A stretch of 64,000 bases of DNA, from contig CAYRES010000004.1 in the NCBI GenBank assembly GCA_964423425.1, positions 62,001-126,000 of the forward strand, read 5' to 3'. Shown piece by piece: positions 17,206 through 26,875 of the stretch (its first letter is position 1; the number at the start of each line of letters is the position of its first letter). This stretch comes from CAYRES01 sp964423425 (GTDB taxonomy: Bacteria; Actinomycetota; Thermoleophilia; RBG-16-64-13). The position numbers and the translations under genes were made by a program. Under the pieces are notes generated by a model. It was not told where the DNA came from. It saw only the letters and a program-made list of their open reading frames with translations, and made no database searches.

Positions 17206-18708
17206 ATGTTCGAGAAGATACTCATTGCGAACCGAGGGGAGATCGCGCTCAGGGTGATGCGGGCCTGCAAGGAGATGGGTATCGCCACTGTGGCGGTGTA
17301 CTCCGAGGCCGACCGGACGGCGCGGCATGTCCGCTACGCCGACGAGGCCTATCTCATAGGGGGAGCCGTTTCCTCCGATAGCTACCTCAGGCAGGATCGC
17401 ATCCTCGAGGTAGCCTGGAAGAGTGGCGCGGAGGCCGTCCACCCCGGGTATGGGTTCCTGGCGGAGAATCCGGACTTCGCCGAGGCCTGCGAGAAGGCGG
17501 GACTTGTCTTCATCGGCCCGCCGAGTGGGGCGATGCGCCAACTGGGCTCGAAGACGGAGGCGCGGCGCATCATGGTCGAGGCGGGTGTGCCCGTGATACC
17601 CGGTATGCAGCGGGGCTGCGACACCACAGAGGAAGGCTTGCGTGAGGCGGAACGCATCGGCTATCCGGTGATGCTGAAAGCCGCAGCGGGTGGTGGAGGC
17701 AAGGGAATGCGGGTGGTAGAGTCCGCTGAGGAGTTCGCCTCCGCCTTCGAGAATGCACGAGGAGAGGCCGCATCTGCATTCGGCGACCCCACCGTCTACG
17801 TGGAGAAGAAACTTGTCGGGCCCCGGCACATCGAATTCCAGATACTGGCCGACCAGCACGGCAACTGCGTACACCTGAACGAGAGGGAGTGCTCCATCCA
17901 GCGTCGCCACCAGAAGTTGGTGGAAGAATCACCATCCGCCATCATGACGCCGGAGTTGCGGGCCCGTATGGGAGAGGTTGCGGTCAAGGCAGCGCTGGCT
18001 GCCGGCTATACCAACGCAGGCACGGTGGAGTTCCTGGTCGATGCCGAGCGCAACTTCTACTTCCTGGAAGTGAACGCCCGCCTGCAGGTGGAGCACCCGG
18101 TTACGGAGATGGTCACCGGCATTGACTTGGTCAAAGAGCAGTTTCGGATCTCTGCGGGTGAGAAGCTGGCCATCGGCCAAGATGACATTCGACTCTTCGG
18201 CTCGGCGATAGAGTGCCGCATCTGCGCCGAGGATCCGTACGAAGACTTCTTCCCCAGTTCGGGCGTGGTGGAGCTTCTCATCGAGCCGGCCGGTCCCGGA
18301 GTACGGTTGGAGAGCGGCCTCAGGGAGGGCCAGGAAGTCTCCCTCTATTACGATCCCTTGGTGGCCAAGCTCATTTGTTGGGCGGGCACGCGGGGAGAGG
18401 CCATCACCCGCATGCGAAGGGCACTCGGTGAGTATGAAGTGTACGGCATCAAGACCACCATTCCCTTCCACAAGCGGGTGATGGAGGACGTGAACTTCCG
18501 CCTCGGCGATTTCGACACCACCTACGTCGACCAGAATCGGCTTGACGACGTACCGAAGCGGGCCGGGAGCGACGAGATCGCGGCGGCGGTGGCGACGCTG
18601 TTTGCTGATGCGGAGAAGTCCAAACCCCAGGTCGGGTCAGGCCGAGACTCCGATCTTCAAGGTGATCCCTGGAATGCGTACGCCATTGCGGCTCTCATGC
18701 GGAGGTGA
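17206..18708 (+). CDS. accC: Biotin carboxylase subunit
   Basis: ATP-grasp enzyme that carboxylates biotin on the carrier protein. Marks include KILIANRGEIALRVMRACKEMG, HPGYGFLAEN, the Gly-rich ATP lid KAAAGGGGKGMRVV, ECSIQRRHQKLVEESPS, VEFLVD and FYFLEVNARLQVEHPVTE with the catalytic Glu and Arg residues. The 500-residue length is normal, with a slightly extended C-terminus. It lies 33 bases after the carboxyltransferase gene and is followed by the carrier gene with a GGAGG ribosome site in its last codons. The set may serve either the local pathway or propionyl-CoA/acetyl-CoA carboxylation in general. Confidence 0.94.
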   Translation: MFEKILIANRGEIALRVMRACKEMGIATVAVYSEADRTARHVRYADEAYLIGGAVSSDSYLRQDRILEVAWKSGAEAVHPGYGFLAENPDFAEACEKAGLVFIGPPSGAMRQLGSKTEARRIMVEAGVPVIPGMQRGCDTTEEGLREAERIGYPVMLKAAAGGGGKGMRVVESAEEFASAFENARGEAASAFGDPTVYVEKKLVGPRHIEFQILADQHGNCVHLNERECSIQRRHQKLVEESPSAIMTPELRARMGEVAVKAALAAGYTNAGTVEFLVDAERNFYFLEVNARLQVEHPVTEMVTGIDLVKEQFRISAGEKLAIGQDDIRLFGSAIECRICAEDPYEDFFPSSGVVELLIEPAGPGVRLESGLREGQEVSLYYDPLVAKLICWAGTRGEAITRMRRALGEYEVYGIKTTIPFHKRVMEDVNFRLGDFDTTYVDQNRLDDVPKRAGSDEIAAAVATLFADAEKSKPQVGSGRDSDLQGDPWNAYAIAALMRR

Positions 18709-18713
18709 GAGAG

Positions 18714-19241
18714 ATGGCACAAAGAGAGCGCGTCTACACCGTGACGGTGGACGGCCGGGAATTTGCGGTCACGGTGAACGGACACAAAGAAGCCGCCCGT
18801 GTATCGCTCAATGGGGCGGATTATGTGAATGCAGATCTGTTCGCACACGGACAGGTGAATCAGTTCTCGCTTCTCATGGGGAACAGTTCGTATGAGGGGC
18901 TCGTGGAGCCCATCGATGCCGGCTACAGAGTGTGGGTGGACGGAGAGCCCTTCGAAGTGGCAGTCCTTGAGCAGTGGATGAAGGAGTTCGCCGGAGGCAG
19001 ATTGGCGGGCGCCAGTGGTGGATTGCCGACCAGCATGAAGAGTCCCATGCCGGGGATGGTGGTGGGTGTGGCAGTCAATCCCGGTGACGAAGTCAAGAAG
19101 GGTCAGCCGCTCATCACTCTGGAAGCCATGAAAATGCGGAACGACCTCAAGTCGCCGCGGGAAGGGGTTGTCAAGGCAGTCGTCGCTGCTGTCGGCAAGA
19201 CAGTGGCGAAAGGTGACGTTCTTGTGGAGTTCGAAGCCTGA
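18714..19241 (+). CDS. Biotin carboxyl carrier protein
   Basis: Carries the biotin between the carboxylase and carboxyltransferase. The N-terminal 90 residues form a beta-rich linker domain of the type found in acyl-CoA carboxylase alpha chains (YEGLVEPIDAGYRVWVDGEPFEVAV). The C-terminal lipoyl/biotinyl domain starts at MKSPMPGMVVGVAVNPGDEVKKGQ and contains EAMKM with the biotinylated Lys at about residue 140. ATG 18714 is chosen over an earlier in-frame GTG at 18705 because it follows GGAGG at 18701-18705. Confidence 0.9.
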   Translation: MAQRERVYTVTVDGREFAVTVNGHKEAARVSLNGADYVNADLFAHGQVNQFSLLMGNSSYEGLVEPIDAGYRVWVDGEPFEVAVLEQWMKEFAGGRLAGASGGLPTSMKSPMPGMVVGVAVNPGDEVKKGQPLITLEAMKMRNDLKSPREGVVKAVVAAVGKTVAKGDVLVEFEA

Positions 19242-19420
19242 TGATTGCCCGGCCGTGCTTGTGTCGGAGGGGACTTGGGATCGCTGATGAGAGAGGGTAG
19301 GCAGTGCGGACTTGTGAGGCCTGGTTTAAACACGACCTGAACTCACTGCAGCCTCCGGACGTTTCTCCATAGGCAGCTTGCGGCCTCTTCTCTCGGGGCT
19401 GCTGTACTGACCGTTCTTCC

Positions 19421-19434
19421 TACGAGTACTCGTA
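19421..19434 (+). promoter_or_regulatory. 14-bp palindrome upstream of the amidohydrolase gene
   Basis: TACGAGTACTCGTA is a perfect palindrome 60 bases before the amidohydrolase start, in the 252-base gap after the biotin carrier gene. It differs from the TCACCC-type operator, so a separate regulator is possible. I find no convincing -35/-10 pair near it. Confidence 0.4.
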
Positions 19435-19493
19435 AGACCGTGCTGGGTCTCCACTCTCGACCAATGCGCCCTCAGTCAGGGGGTGGGCACATA

Positions 19494-20870
19494 GTGGACA
19501 CAGTGATACGAAACGCTAGATTGGCGACAGTCGAAGGCGAGGTCCGTGAGGCCACTATCGGCATACGGGAGGGGACAATCGCCTGCGTCGTCTCATGCGA
19601 AGGAACAACGAGGCTGTCAAGAGGAGACATTCCCAAGAGTAGCCGCACAATTGATGCGTCCGGGAGATGGGTATTGCCCGGCCTGGTAGACTGCCATACG
19701 CACTTCGGGGCCTTCCTGCCGTTCGAAGAAGACTTGGTGACAGAGACGAGGGCTGCGGCTGTGGGTGGGGTCACGACTGTGTTCCATGTCATCTTGGAAG
19801 CCGGATCAATCCTTGCCCGTCTCCCGTACTACTTGGACGCGGTCCGCCGGCTCGCGGTGGTCGATATGCACTTCTGGGCTGCGTGCATGACGGAGGAGCA
19901 CTTGTGCGAGATCCCCGCCCTGCGTCGACGCGGCATCCGCGGCTTCAAGTTCTTCCTGTCGTACAAAGGGGATGAAATGGAAGACGTCGGCATCTACGGC
20001 ATCGACTACGCGTACCTGCAGCGCGGTTTGGAGCAGGTGGCGGCATGCGATGGGGTGGCCGTGGTGCATGCAGAGAACTATGAACTCCTGCAATTGCACA
20101 AGCAACGGCAGGTGGGGCGCAATGACTTCGAGTCCTTCTGCCGGTCCCGTCCTTCCATATGCGAGGAAATCGATGCATATGCCGCATGCCGGATGGCTCA
20201 GGAAGCCGGCGCGGAGTTGTATCTGGTGCACATCGGCTCGGCCGACGTGGTCGATATCGTCCGTCGTTTTCGTCGACGCGGCGTCAGAGTGTATGTGGAG
20301 ACAAGTCCTCGCTATCTTCTGATCGACGAGACCGGCACCGGCTTGGCAGAACCTGAACTGGCCCTGACTACTCCCAGCTACAAGCCTGCCGGGCATCGCG
20401 AACGTCTGTGGACGGCCGTCGGGGAGGGTGCCGTGGATACGGTCGCCACCGACAGCGCCGCGAACACCCTTGGAGAGAAGGTCGGTGCCGGCAGTGTCTG
20501 GCGAGCACAACCCAGCTGGCAAGAGATGCCGACCTCACTTGCATCCATGATGACGCACGGAGTGAATCAAGATCGCGTGACCATGTCACAGCTTACCGCT
20601 CTCATGTCGACAAACGCAGCCCGCATCTTCGGACTGTATCCGCGCAAGGGGTCGGTGGTTGAAGGGGCAGATGCAGATCTGGTGATAGCTGACGACGAGG
20701 CCACGCGGACCGTGGAGCGCTGCGCGCACTCAGCGTGCGACTACACGCCCTACGAAGGTCGCTCACTTACGGGATGGCCGGTGCTCACCATGGTCCGGGG
20801 CAACGTGGTCATGGACGAAGGTGCGATTACCGAAGGACCCGGACTCGGCAGGGCGATCGGCGTGGAGTAG
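19494..20870 (+). CDS. Cyclic amidohydrolase (dihydropyrimidinase/hydantoinase/allantoinase family)
   Basis: Metal-dependent hydrolase that opens cyclic amides or ureides. The metal-site pattern is visible: DCHTHFG (HxH), GFKFFLSYKGDE holding the Lys that is normally carbamylated, VVHAEN, LYLVHIGSADVVDIV, and VATDSAANT with the final Asp. The HCPF that usually follows that Asp in hydantoinases is absent. Length is 458 residues from GTG 19494, which follows AGGGGGTGGG; the frame reaches back to 19440 without a ribosome site. It is the last forward gene before a strong convergent terminator. It fits a ring-opening step next to the HyuAB enzymes. Confidence 0.85.
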   Translation: MDTVIRNARLATVEGEVREATIGIREGTIACVVSCEGTTRLSRGDIPKSSRTIDASGRWVLPGLVDCHTHFGAFLPFEEDLVTETRAAAVGGVTTVFHVILEAGSILARLPYYLDAVRRLAVVDMHFWAACMTEEHLCEIPALRRRGIRGFKFFLSYKGDEMEDVGIYGIDYAYLQRGLEQVAACDGVAVVHAENYELLQLHKQRQVGRNDFESFCRSRPSICEEIDAYAACRMAQEAGAELYLVHIGSADVVDIVRRFRRRGVRVYVETSPRYLLIDETGTGLAEPELALTTPSYKPAGHRERLWTAVGEGAVDTVATDSAANTLGEKVGAGSVWRAQPSWQEMPTSLASMMTHGVNQDRVTMSQLTALMSTNAARIFGLYPRKGSVVEGADADLVIADDEATRTVERCAHSACDYTPYEGRSLTGWPVLTMVRGNVVMDEGAITEGPGLGRAIGVE

Positions 20871-20900
20871 ACAACTCCACGTGCGGGACCAAGCTGAGCC

Positions 20901-20941
20901 GGGGCGCCGCCGCGCCGGCTTGTAGAGCGCGGCGGCGCCCC
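20901..20941. terminator. Bidirectional terminator between amidohydrolase and Mo-hydroxylase genes
   Basis: GGGGCGCCGCCGCGC (20901-20915) and its perfect 15-base complement (20927-20941) enclose an 11-base loop. The hairpin lies between two convergent genes and can serve both. Confidence 0.75.
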
Positions 20942-20946
20942 GGGGA

Positions 20947-23238
20947 CTAGGCTTCGGCGTCCTTGGTCTGGATGGCGGCCAGTACTCGCTCAGGCGTCAT
21001 CGGTAGATCACGCAAGCGGATTCCCACTGCATCGTAGATCGCATTCGCGACTGCGGGTGCTTGTAGAAACATGCCTGACTCGCCAACGCTCTTGGCTCCA
21101 AAGGGACCGGTGGGATCACCGAGCTCAACCAGAAGCGCCTCGTTCTCGGGCATGTCCGCGCTCGACGGGATCTTATACTTGTCGAAGCCGTCAGTGACCA
21201 TATACCCGTTGGTCTCGCTGATGATCGGGTCTTCCCACAGGGCGAAGCCAAGACCCTGGGCTGTGGATCCCTCGAGTTGTCCCTCGACCGTCATTGGATT
21301 GATGGCGCGACCGATATCGTGCACGGTTATCCACTTCAGTATCTCTACCACCCCGGTCTCGGTGTCAACCTCCACTTCGGCAAAGCCAGCCTGCCATGGG
21401 GGTGCAAAATCGTTGGGCTCCACGGTGGCGTGAGCCACAATCTGGTGGCAGTCTTTGTTGAACGTGTAGATGAGATCGAGCGCCGTCTCCTCAATGCTCA
21501 TGCTCTTGTCCGGATTGGCGGTGCTGACAATCTGCCCGTCTCTAAGCTCGAGAGCCGCGAGGGGCTCCTCCATCTTCTCAGCTGCGCGCTGGAGAAACTC
21601 TTCCTTGGCCTTTGTTGCCGCCGACAGCACGGCCTTGCCGATGCAATAGGCACCCCGGGATGCGTGCGTGCCGATATCGAAACCGGTGACGTCGGTGTCT
21701 CCCGCAAGGACGTTGATCTTTTCATATGGAATTGTGAGCACCTCGGCAGCGACTTGAGCCAGGGCGCCCTCGATGCCTTGGCCGTTGCGTCCGGGTGAGA
21801 CCACCAGCGTAGCCGAACCGTCCGCATTGAACTTCAGAGTGGCGTTGGAGTGTTCCATCAACATGGGTTGGGCTCCGCTCAACCACGCCATACAGGCGAC
21901 GCCCACTCCGCGCCGCTTTGTCCCCGTTTGGGGTTTGTTCCACTTCTCCTTCCAGCCGATGCGTTCTGCGCCGACACGGAGGCATTCCTCCACGCCAACA
22001 CTGGTGATCTGAGTGGAGGGGAACCACCCCAGACCTCCCACTCGGCGGTGGTACTTCAACCGCCACTCAACAGGATCTATCCCCAGCTTCGCGACCGCTT
22101 CGTCGACGATCGTCTCGCGGACGAATGACGACTGAGGTCCGCCGAAACCACGCATGGCTCCGCCGCCTATGTGGTTGGTATAAGTGGCGGATATCTTCTG
22201 GTCCATCGCCTCCCAATCGTACTCCGTGATGTTCGAGGCGAGTGATACGCCGCACCCGGAGGCGGTCTTGCACATATACGATCCCGCGTCCCCGATGAAA
22301 TGGGCCTCCAACGCTTTGGGGGCACCGTCTGCTGCCAGCCCCACCTTCATGTAGACCTTGGCTATGTGCTCGCGGGTGACTCGGTTGTTGAAATCCTCAT
22401 CACGCGTGTACCAGAGCTGCACCGGGGCGCCCGCCTTCATGGCGAGAGCGCAGCAGACGGGCTCGCCATGAAGATCTGTGCCGGCTCCGAATCCACAACC
22501 TGCGTAAGGTTGAATGAGTCTTACGTTCCCCTCAGGAAGATCCATCACATGGGCCAGCATACGCTTGGCCATGTGTGGCAGTTGAATCTGGCTCCACACG
22601 GTGAGCCGTCCATGCTGGTAGTCTGCGATGCAGCATGCGTTCTCCATTCCGCACTGCACCTGTTTGGAGGTCGAGTACCACCCCTCCGCGGTGACTGCGG
22701 CTTCTGCGAAAGCGGCGGCTGCATCGCCGTAACAGAACACAGGAACACCGGGGACCGGAGTGTTGTCGGGGGCGAAGTCGTGGAGGGTGGGCGCCCCTTC
22801 TTTCGTGGCTTCGTCTATGGTGAAGGCTGCGGGGAGAGGTTCGTATTCCACCTCTATCAGGTCCAGGGCCCTGCGGGCGGTGGGCTCGTCTACAGCCGCC
22901 ACCGCAGCCACCGGGTCTCCCACTTGGCGTACCTTGCTGTCGAACAGGTACATGTCGTTGATCTCACCGCCGGGAAGCTGGTAGGTCATGATGTTCCAGG
23001 TGAAGAGCTTGCGGGGCACGTCTTGTGAGCTGACCACGGCCTTCACCCCCGGCAACGCTTCGGCCTTCGAGTAGTCAACCTTTGTCACGAGAGCGTGAGC
23101 ATGGGGGCTGCGCAGCACTTTGCCGACCAGCATACCTGGTAGACGCAGAGTGGAGCAGTAGTCGGCTCGGCCTATGGTCTTTTGATGAGACTCGGCGAGT
23201 GGCTTGCGTTGCCCTACGACGCTGAGCGGATCCAGCAT
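20947..23238 (-). CDS. Molybdenum hydroxylase large (Mo-cofactor) subunit
   Basis: Catalytic subunit of a xanthine-dehydrogenase-family enzyme, which hydroxylates an electron-poor carbon, often in an N-heterocycle, with water as oxygen donor. Cofactor segments include YAGCGFGAGTDLHGE, GGGAMRGFGGPQS and, near the C-terminus, FGAKSVGESGMF with the expected catalytic Glu. The CO-dehydrogenase AYRCSFR loop is absent, so CO oxidation is unlikely. ATG 23238 (763 residues) follows GGAGGTGAG in the end of the iron-sulfur gene; upstream in-frame codons overlap that gene. It is the third gene of a FAD/FeS/Mo operon read leftward. Confidence 0.9.
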   Translation of the reverse strand: MLDPLSVVGQRKPLAESHQKTIGRADYCSTLRLPGMLVGKVLRSPHAHALVTKVDYSKAEALPGVKAVVSSQDVPRKLFTWNIMTYQLPGGEINDMYLFDSKVRQVGDPVAAVAAVDEPTARRALDLIEVEYEPLPAAFTIDEATKEGAPTLHDFAPDNTPVPGVPVFCYGDAAAAFAEAAVTAEGWYSTSKQVQCGMENACCIADYQHGRLTVWSQIQLPHMAKRMLAHVMDLPEGNVRLIQPYAGCGFGAGTDLHGEPVCCALAMKAGAPVQLWYTRDEDFNNRVTREHIAKVYMKVGLAADGAPKALEAHFIGDAGSYMCKTASGCGVSLASNITEYDWEAMDQKISATYTNHIGGGAMRGFGGPQSSFVRETIVDEAVAKLGIDPVEWRLKYHRRVGGLGWFPSTQITSVGVEECLRVGAERIGWKEKWNKPQTGTKRRGVGVACMAWLSGAQPMLMEHSNATLKFNADGSATLVVSPGRNGQGIEGALAQVAAEVLTIPYEKINVLAGDTDVTGFDIGTHASRGAYCIGKAVLSAATKAKEEFLQRAAEKMEEPLAALELRDGQIVSTANPDKSMSIEETALDLIYTFNKDCHQIVAHATVEPNDFAPPWQAGFAEVEVDTETGVVEILKWITVHDIGRAINPMTVEGQLEGSTAQGLGFALWEDPIISETNGYMVTDGFDKYKIPSSADMPENEALLVELGDPTGPFGAKSVGESGMFLQAPAVANAIYDAVGIRLRDLPMTPERVLAAIQTKDAEA

Positions 23239-23239
23239 G

Positions 23240-23719
23240 TCACTCACCTCCATTGGACGCGGCCAGTACGGCCTCCACGATCTTCTTATAGCCGGTGCAT
23301 CGACAGAGCGTCCCCGACAGTCCATTCTTCACGTCCTGCTCTGTCGGGGTCGGGTTGTGGTCGAGTAGTGCTTTGGCTGTCAGCAGCATGGCAGGGGTGC
23401 AGTATCCGCACTGTACGGCCCCCTTCTCAACAAAAGCTCTCTGCAACGGATGCAACTGGCTCCCCTTGGCCAGTCCCTGGACGGTGGTGATCTGGCGGTC
23501 ACACGCTTCGATCGCCAACATCAAGCAGGAGAGAATGGGCTCTCCGTCTACCAGTACGGTACAGATGCCGCAGTCCCCCCGGTCACAACTCCGGTGCACC
23601 CCGGAGACCCCCAGATCGTCACTCAGAACTTCGAAAAGCAGTGCGTTGGCGTCAACCAAGACATCTCTGCGCACTCCGTTGACGTAGAAAGTCGCTGGTG
23701 TCTGTTTCACAGTTCTCAC
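23240..23719 (-). CDS. Molybdenum hydroxylase [2Fe-2S] subunit
   Basis: Small electron-transfer subunit with two [2Fe-2S] clusters. The plant-ferredoxin-like cluster is held by the C-x4-C-x2-C set in SCDRGDCGICTVLVDG plus the Cys of GEPILSC. The second cluster uses CGYCTPAM and CRCTGY. The 159-residue length is standard. It starts five bases after the FAD subunit gene and ends one base before the ATG of the large subunit. Confidence 0.94.
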   Translation of the reverse strand: MRTVKQTPATFYVNGVRRDVLVDANALLFEVLSDDLGVSGVHRSCDRGDCGICTVLVDGEPILSCLMLAIEACDRQITTVQGLAKGSQLHPLQRAFVEKGAVQCGYCTPAMLLTAKALLDHNPTPTEQDVKNGLSGTLCRCTGYKKIVEAVLAASNGGE

Positions 23720-23724
23720 CCCCC

Positions 23725-24612
23725 CTAGATCCCAGCGATCTTGGTCGCCGTTGCTTCAAGAGTCCGACGAACAAGCACCTCGACCATGTGTCGGCGGTAC
23801 TCGGAAGTGGACCTCATGTCGGTGATTGGCTTCACTAGCGGGTCGGTAGCTGCGGCTGCAGCGGTCTCGCGTATGGTCGCGTCATCCAGGGTGCGTCCCA
23901 CCAGGGATGCCTCTGCTTCTGCCGCTCGGATTATCACCGGTGCTACGGCACCAATGGCAATCCGGGCCGACTGCACGACGCTCCGATCGACGACCAGGTT
24001 GACGGCCACTGTGAGCTTCGATATATCTGGCAGGGTCCGGGTGAGGTTGGTGTATGCCCCGACCGTTCCCGCCGGCTGGGCCGGTATCTCCAGTGCTTCC
24101 ACGACGTCTGTCGGCCGCAGGCAGGTCTTCTTTGCGCCTGTACACAAGGATGCCACCGGAATCGCGCCGTTGCCGTTGGCACCAGCCAGCTTGAGCGTGG
24201 CGTCGAGGGCGATCAAAGCCGTGAGGATGTCGGAGGCCGGCGTGCCCACGCACACGTTGCCAATGATCGTCCCCATAGTCTTGACCTGCACGGAATGAAT
24301 GTTGCTGAGAGCGTCATGAAGAAGCGGGCAGTCCTGTTGCACCACGGGGGAGAGTTCGGCATCGCGGATGGTTGTGAGTGGTCCCAGCTTGAGGCCTTGC
24401 ACCCGGTCTCCGTCGATGTAGCGCAGGCCGGGGATGCACTTGAGACTGACCACGGTCTCCGGAGGCTCCGTCATGCCGCGCTTCATAGCGTCGAGCAGCG
24501 AGATGCCGCCGGCCATGACGGCAGCGCGGTTCGAGGATACGAGCAGCCCGGCGGCCTCATCCATATCGGCGGGCTGAAAGAAGTCGAACTCAGGTAGCGC
24601 TCTGTAGAGCAT
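23725..24612 (-). CDS. Molybdenum hydroxylase FAD subunit
   Basis: CoxM-like FAD-binding subunit that passes electrons from the FeS subunit to the final acceptor. FAD-binding loops MAGGISLLDAMK and TMGTIIGNVCVGTPASDI are in the usual places, and the C-terminal CO-dehydrogenase flavoprotein domain runs from about residue 180. It is the first gene of the leftward operon. ATG 24612 follows GAGGAG. Its promoter and operator lie about 200 bases upstream. Confidence 0.92.
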   Translation of the reverse strand: MLYRALPEFDFFQPADMDEAAGLLVSSNRAAVMAGGISLLDAMKRGMTEPPETVVSLKCIPGLRYIDGDRVQGLKLGPLTTIRDAELSPVVQQDCPLLHDALSNIHSVQVKTMGTIIGNVCVGTPASDILTALIALDATLKLAGANGNGAIPVASLCTGAKKTCLRPTDVVEALEIPAQPAGTVGAYTNLTRTLPDISKLTVAVNLVVDRSVVQSARIAIGAVAPVIIRAAEAEASLVGRTLDDATIRETAAAAATDPLVKPITDMRSTSEYRRHMVEVLVRRTLEATATKIAGI

Positions 24613-24803
24613 TGATCACCACTCCTCTTGTTGGTCACGTCAACTCGATCGGTTTCGTCGAGGAGACAGGCGACGGGTGGACTGTGATCAGCTCCCCGGC
24701 AGCGACGACAGGCCTAGCCGCTACTCCCCCTGTTCGAATGCACGGCCCTGGTCCCAGATCACCCCCTTGCGTCACTCCGTGCTATCAAGTCGGTAGATGC
24801 ATA

Positions 24804-24860
24804 TCCCCACTTAGGGGTATAGAGCGTTGTATACGCTGGGTCAATCACCCGAACGGGTGA
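24804..24860 (-). promoter_or_regulatory. Operator C and promoter of the Mo-hydroxylase operon
   Basis: Reading leftward, TCACCC-N4-GGGTGA (24860-24845, perfect half-sites) is followed directly by TTGACC as -35 (24844-24839), a 17-base spacer and TATACC as -10 (24821-24816). The predicted start is near 24809, leaving a leader of about 195 bases. CCTAAGTGGGGA (24815-24804) at the start site matches CCTAGGTAGGGA at the same place in the hyuA2 promoter in 10 of 12 positions. AGCGT-N5-ACGCT lies inside the spacer. In the 316-base interval 24613-24928 I see no gene. Confidence 0.75.
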
Positions 24861-24928
24861 GCGGGCAACGCTGTGAAGAGACACTCAGGGCGGAATGGGG
24901 GCCACGTCGTGGCCCATCCCCATCTCTG

Positions 24929-26860
24929 CTACGCCAGACGGTCGGGTTCCCGAGTCCGCGCGGTGATCCGAGTGAGCTGTCCTGCCAGGACCTCCAGAGC
25001 TTCCCAACCGCTGGATACGGCTACCGAATGGGGATGGTAGTTGACTGAGGCGCCAATCCCGATGCAAAGGAGCTCGATGCCGCATCGAGACAACCAGGGT
25101 GCAAGTGTTCCACGATAGTAGTCTGAGAGACTCTCTCCGCCTGCTCGATGTACCGCGGCTGCGTTCGGATGTCCGTCTGTAATCACGAGAATGAGTCTGC
25201 TTCGTTCCGCAACCGATTCGGCTCTCTGTTTGGCAAAGGCAATCGCTTCGATCTCGTGAGTACCGGAAGAGAGAAAACCGCCGTCACCACCGAAATATGG
25301 CTCGAGGCTGTCATGTCTATGATCGAACAGCAGTGTGATGGCCGATGAATACAGCGAGACATCCACGGGAATGCGCGATTCTACGAGCACTTCGGCGAAG
25401 GCATACGAGCATGCGAGGGCCTTCTGCACGTTGTCGTCCCGCAACATTGACGGTGAGACGTCGACCAGAAGATGAAAGTAGTAGGAAGGCCGATCCGACA
25501 CGCGGGCGTGCTGAAAGAGGCGCAGGTCCTCTTGCGTTACGAAGCGGCGCGCGTTCCCTATTCCGATTCGATGGCCGGTACGGAAGCGACCCTTGAACCG
25601 GTGGCGGCAGTTCGCCTGGATGGCTCGCCGTAGGGCAACTCTGTGAGCCCCGAACCCGCTCAATGCCCACGGTCCGTACTTCTTCGCGACGTCGGTCCAA
25701 ATCCCCTTTGCGCGGGGGTCCGGCGCCACGTGGCGGGCTTGAGCGACCCCGATCTCGTCCATGATAACCAGACCACGGCTCACATGAGGGTAGGTGATCG
25801 GTCGTCTCTCAGCCAGCCGTTCCTGCGCTGGTGTCAGCGCTCCCTGAACGTGCAGGCGCCTTTGGCCGTCCACTCGACCCGAGAGCCCCATCACCCGCCT
25901 GATGCCATCGCTTGGACTCTCTCTCTGTACTCTGTAGTCGCAATCTGACGCGCCACCGGCTGACTCGGCGCTGTCGCCACTGGTCTGCAGTTGCGGGGGC
26001 GCCTGCCCTGCATGTTCCTTCACCGCGCGCTTTTCTACTGTCTCGCCCTGGACATGCCGTGATAGCTGTTCCTGCTGCACAGCAGAGTGGTGTTCGGCGG
26101 CCGTCGGAGGATGCAAGAAGTGACTCAGGCGCGGGAGAAGCTCCCGCGCGCACCACATTCTCAGTTCCCGGCTACTGGAGGATGCAGCCAGCAGTGACGC
26201 CCTCAACTCATCTGCGGTGCTGATCACGTCCGGCGGAAGCTGCCCGTGCGCAACCATGTCTTCGCCTTCCCACAGCTGCAAAAAGAACATCGCGATGAGA
26301 CGATCGAGGTGGTTGCCCCCGGGCGCCTCTGCAACGCGTACAACTTGAAGGGCATGACCCCGCAGGTGACGCCGAGCTCCCCGAAAATCGCGTAACAGGT
26401 GGCGTTCAACCCGCGCGTCTTCCAAGGTATCCGTGATCGTCTCCAGCAACTCTCGCTGATCCGCAGACTCCAAGATCTGCCCCGGCCACTCCTCATCGGT
26501 ACCGGGTGTGAGCGGGCGGAAGGTGTCCGATCCGTACAGGACATGACCGAGTTCGTGCAGAAAGCCGGCGAGGAACGCATCGACCTGGGGGCTTTCCCGG
26601 CACGGGTGAGTCGAATCGAGCAGGCGCATGGCCTTGTGAAGATCGAGACTGATACTCACTGAGGTACGACCCGAAGCAGGTTGTTCTCGCAGCACCGTCT
26701 GGGTGCCGGCGCCGAGACGCCAGTTCACGTTGACGTCGATACCGCTGACGGCGGTGCCGAAGATGGAGGCAGCCAACCCAAGATCTGCAAGACGCCGATC
26801 CAGCTCATCGGCCCGATACTCGGATACGACCGCGGCGGGGGAAGACACTGAAACCGACAC
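24929..26860 (-). CDS. VWA-domain protein with an HELGH motif (CoxE/CobT/NorD-like)
   Basis: The last 200 residues are a von Willebrand A domain with the metal site DVSPS, the second-loop SSGTHE and VITDGHPN. Such proteins work with MoxR-type ATPases to remodel metal enzymes. About 110 residues from the N-terminus is FLHELGHVLYG, an HExxH zinc-metallopeptidase-like motif that is not a standard part of CoxE or NorD. The middle (about 250-330) is polar and low in structure. At 643 residues it is longer than CoxE. It lies 15 bases after the ATPase gene in the same operon. It may mature the neighbouring Mo-hydroxylase; that is inference from context. Confidence 0.75.
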   Translation of the reverse strand: MSVSVSSPAAVVSEYRADELDRRLADLGLAASIFGTAVSGIDVNVNWRLGAGTQTVLREQPASGRTSVSISLDLHKAMRLLDSTHPCRESPQVDAFLAGFLHELGHVLYGSDTFRPLTPGTDEEWPGQILESADQRELLETITDTLEDARVERHLLRDFRGARRHLRGHALQVVRVAEAPGGNHLDRLIAMFFLQLWEGEDMVAHGQLPPDVISTADELRASLLAASSSSRELRMWCARELLPRLSHFLHPPTAAEHHSAVQQEQLSRHVQGETVEKRAVKEHAGQAPPQLQTSGDSAESAGGASDCDYRVQRESPSDGIRRVMGLSGRVDGQRRLHVQGALTPAQERLAERRPITYPHVSRGLVIMDEIGVAQARHVAPDPRAKGIWTDVAKKYGPWALSGFGAHRVALRRAIQANCRHRFKGRFRTGHRIGIGNARRFVTQEDLRLFQHARVSDRPSYYFHLLVDVSPSMLRDDNVQKALACSYAFAEVLVESRIPVDVSLYSSAITLLFDHRHDSLEPYFGGDGGFLSSGTHEIEAIAFAKQRAESVAERSRLILVITDGHPNAAAVHRAGGESLSDYYRGTLAPWLSRCGIELLCIGIGASVNYHPHSVAVSSGWEALEVLAGQLTRITARTREPDRLA

Positions 26861-26875
26861 GACCGCCTCGGACCC

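Noticed and set aside
20947..24612. Call as aerobic CO dehydrogenase
   Set aside because: The large subunit lacks the AYRCSFR loop of the Mo-Cu enzyme, although the subunit order and a MoxR/VWA pair resemble a cox cluster.
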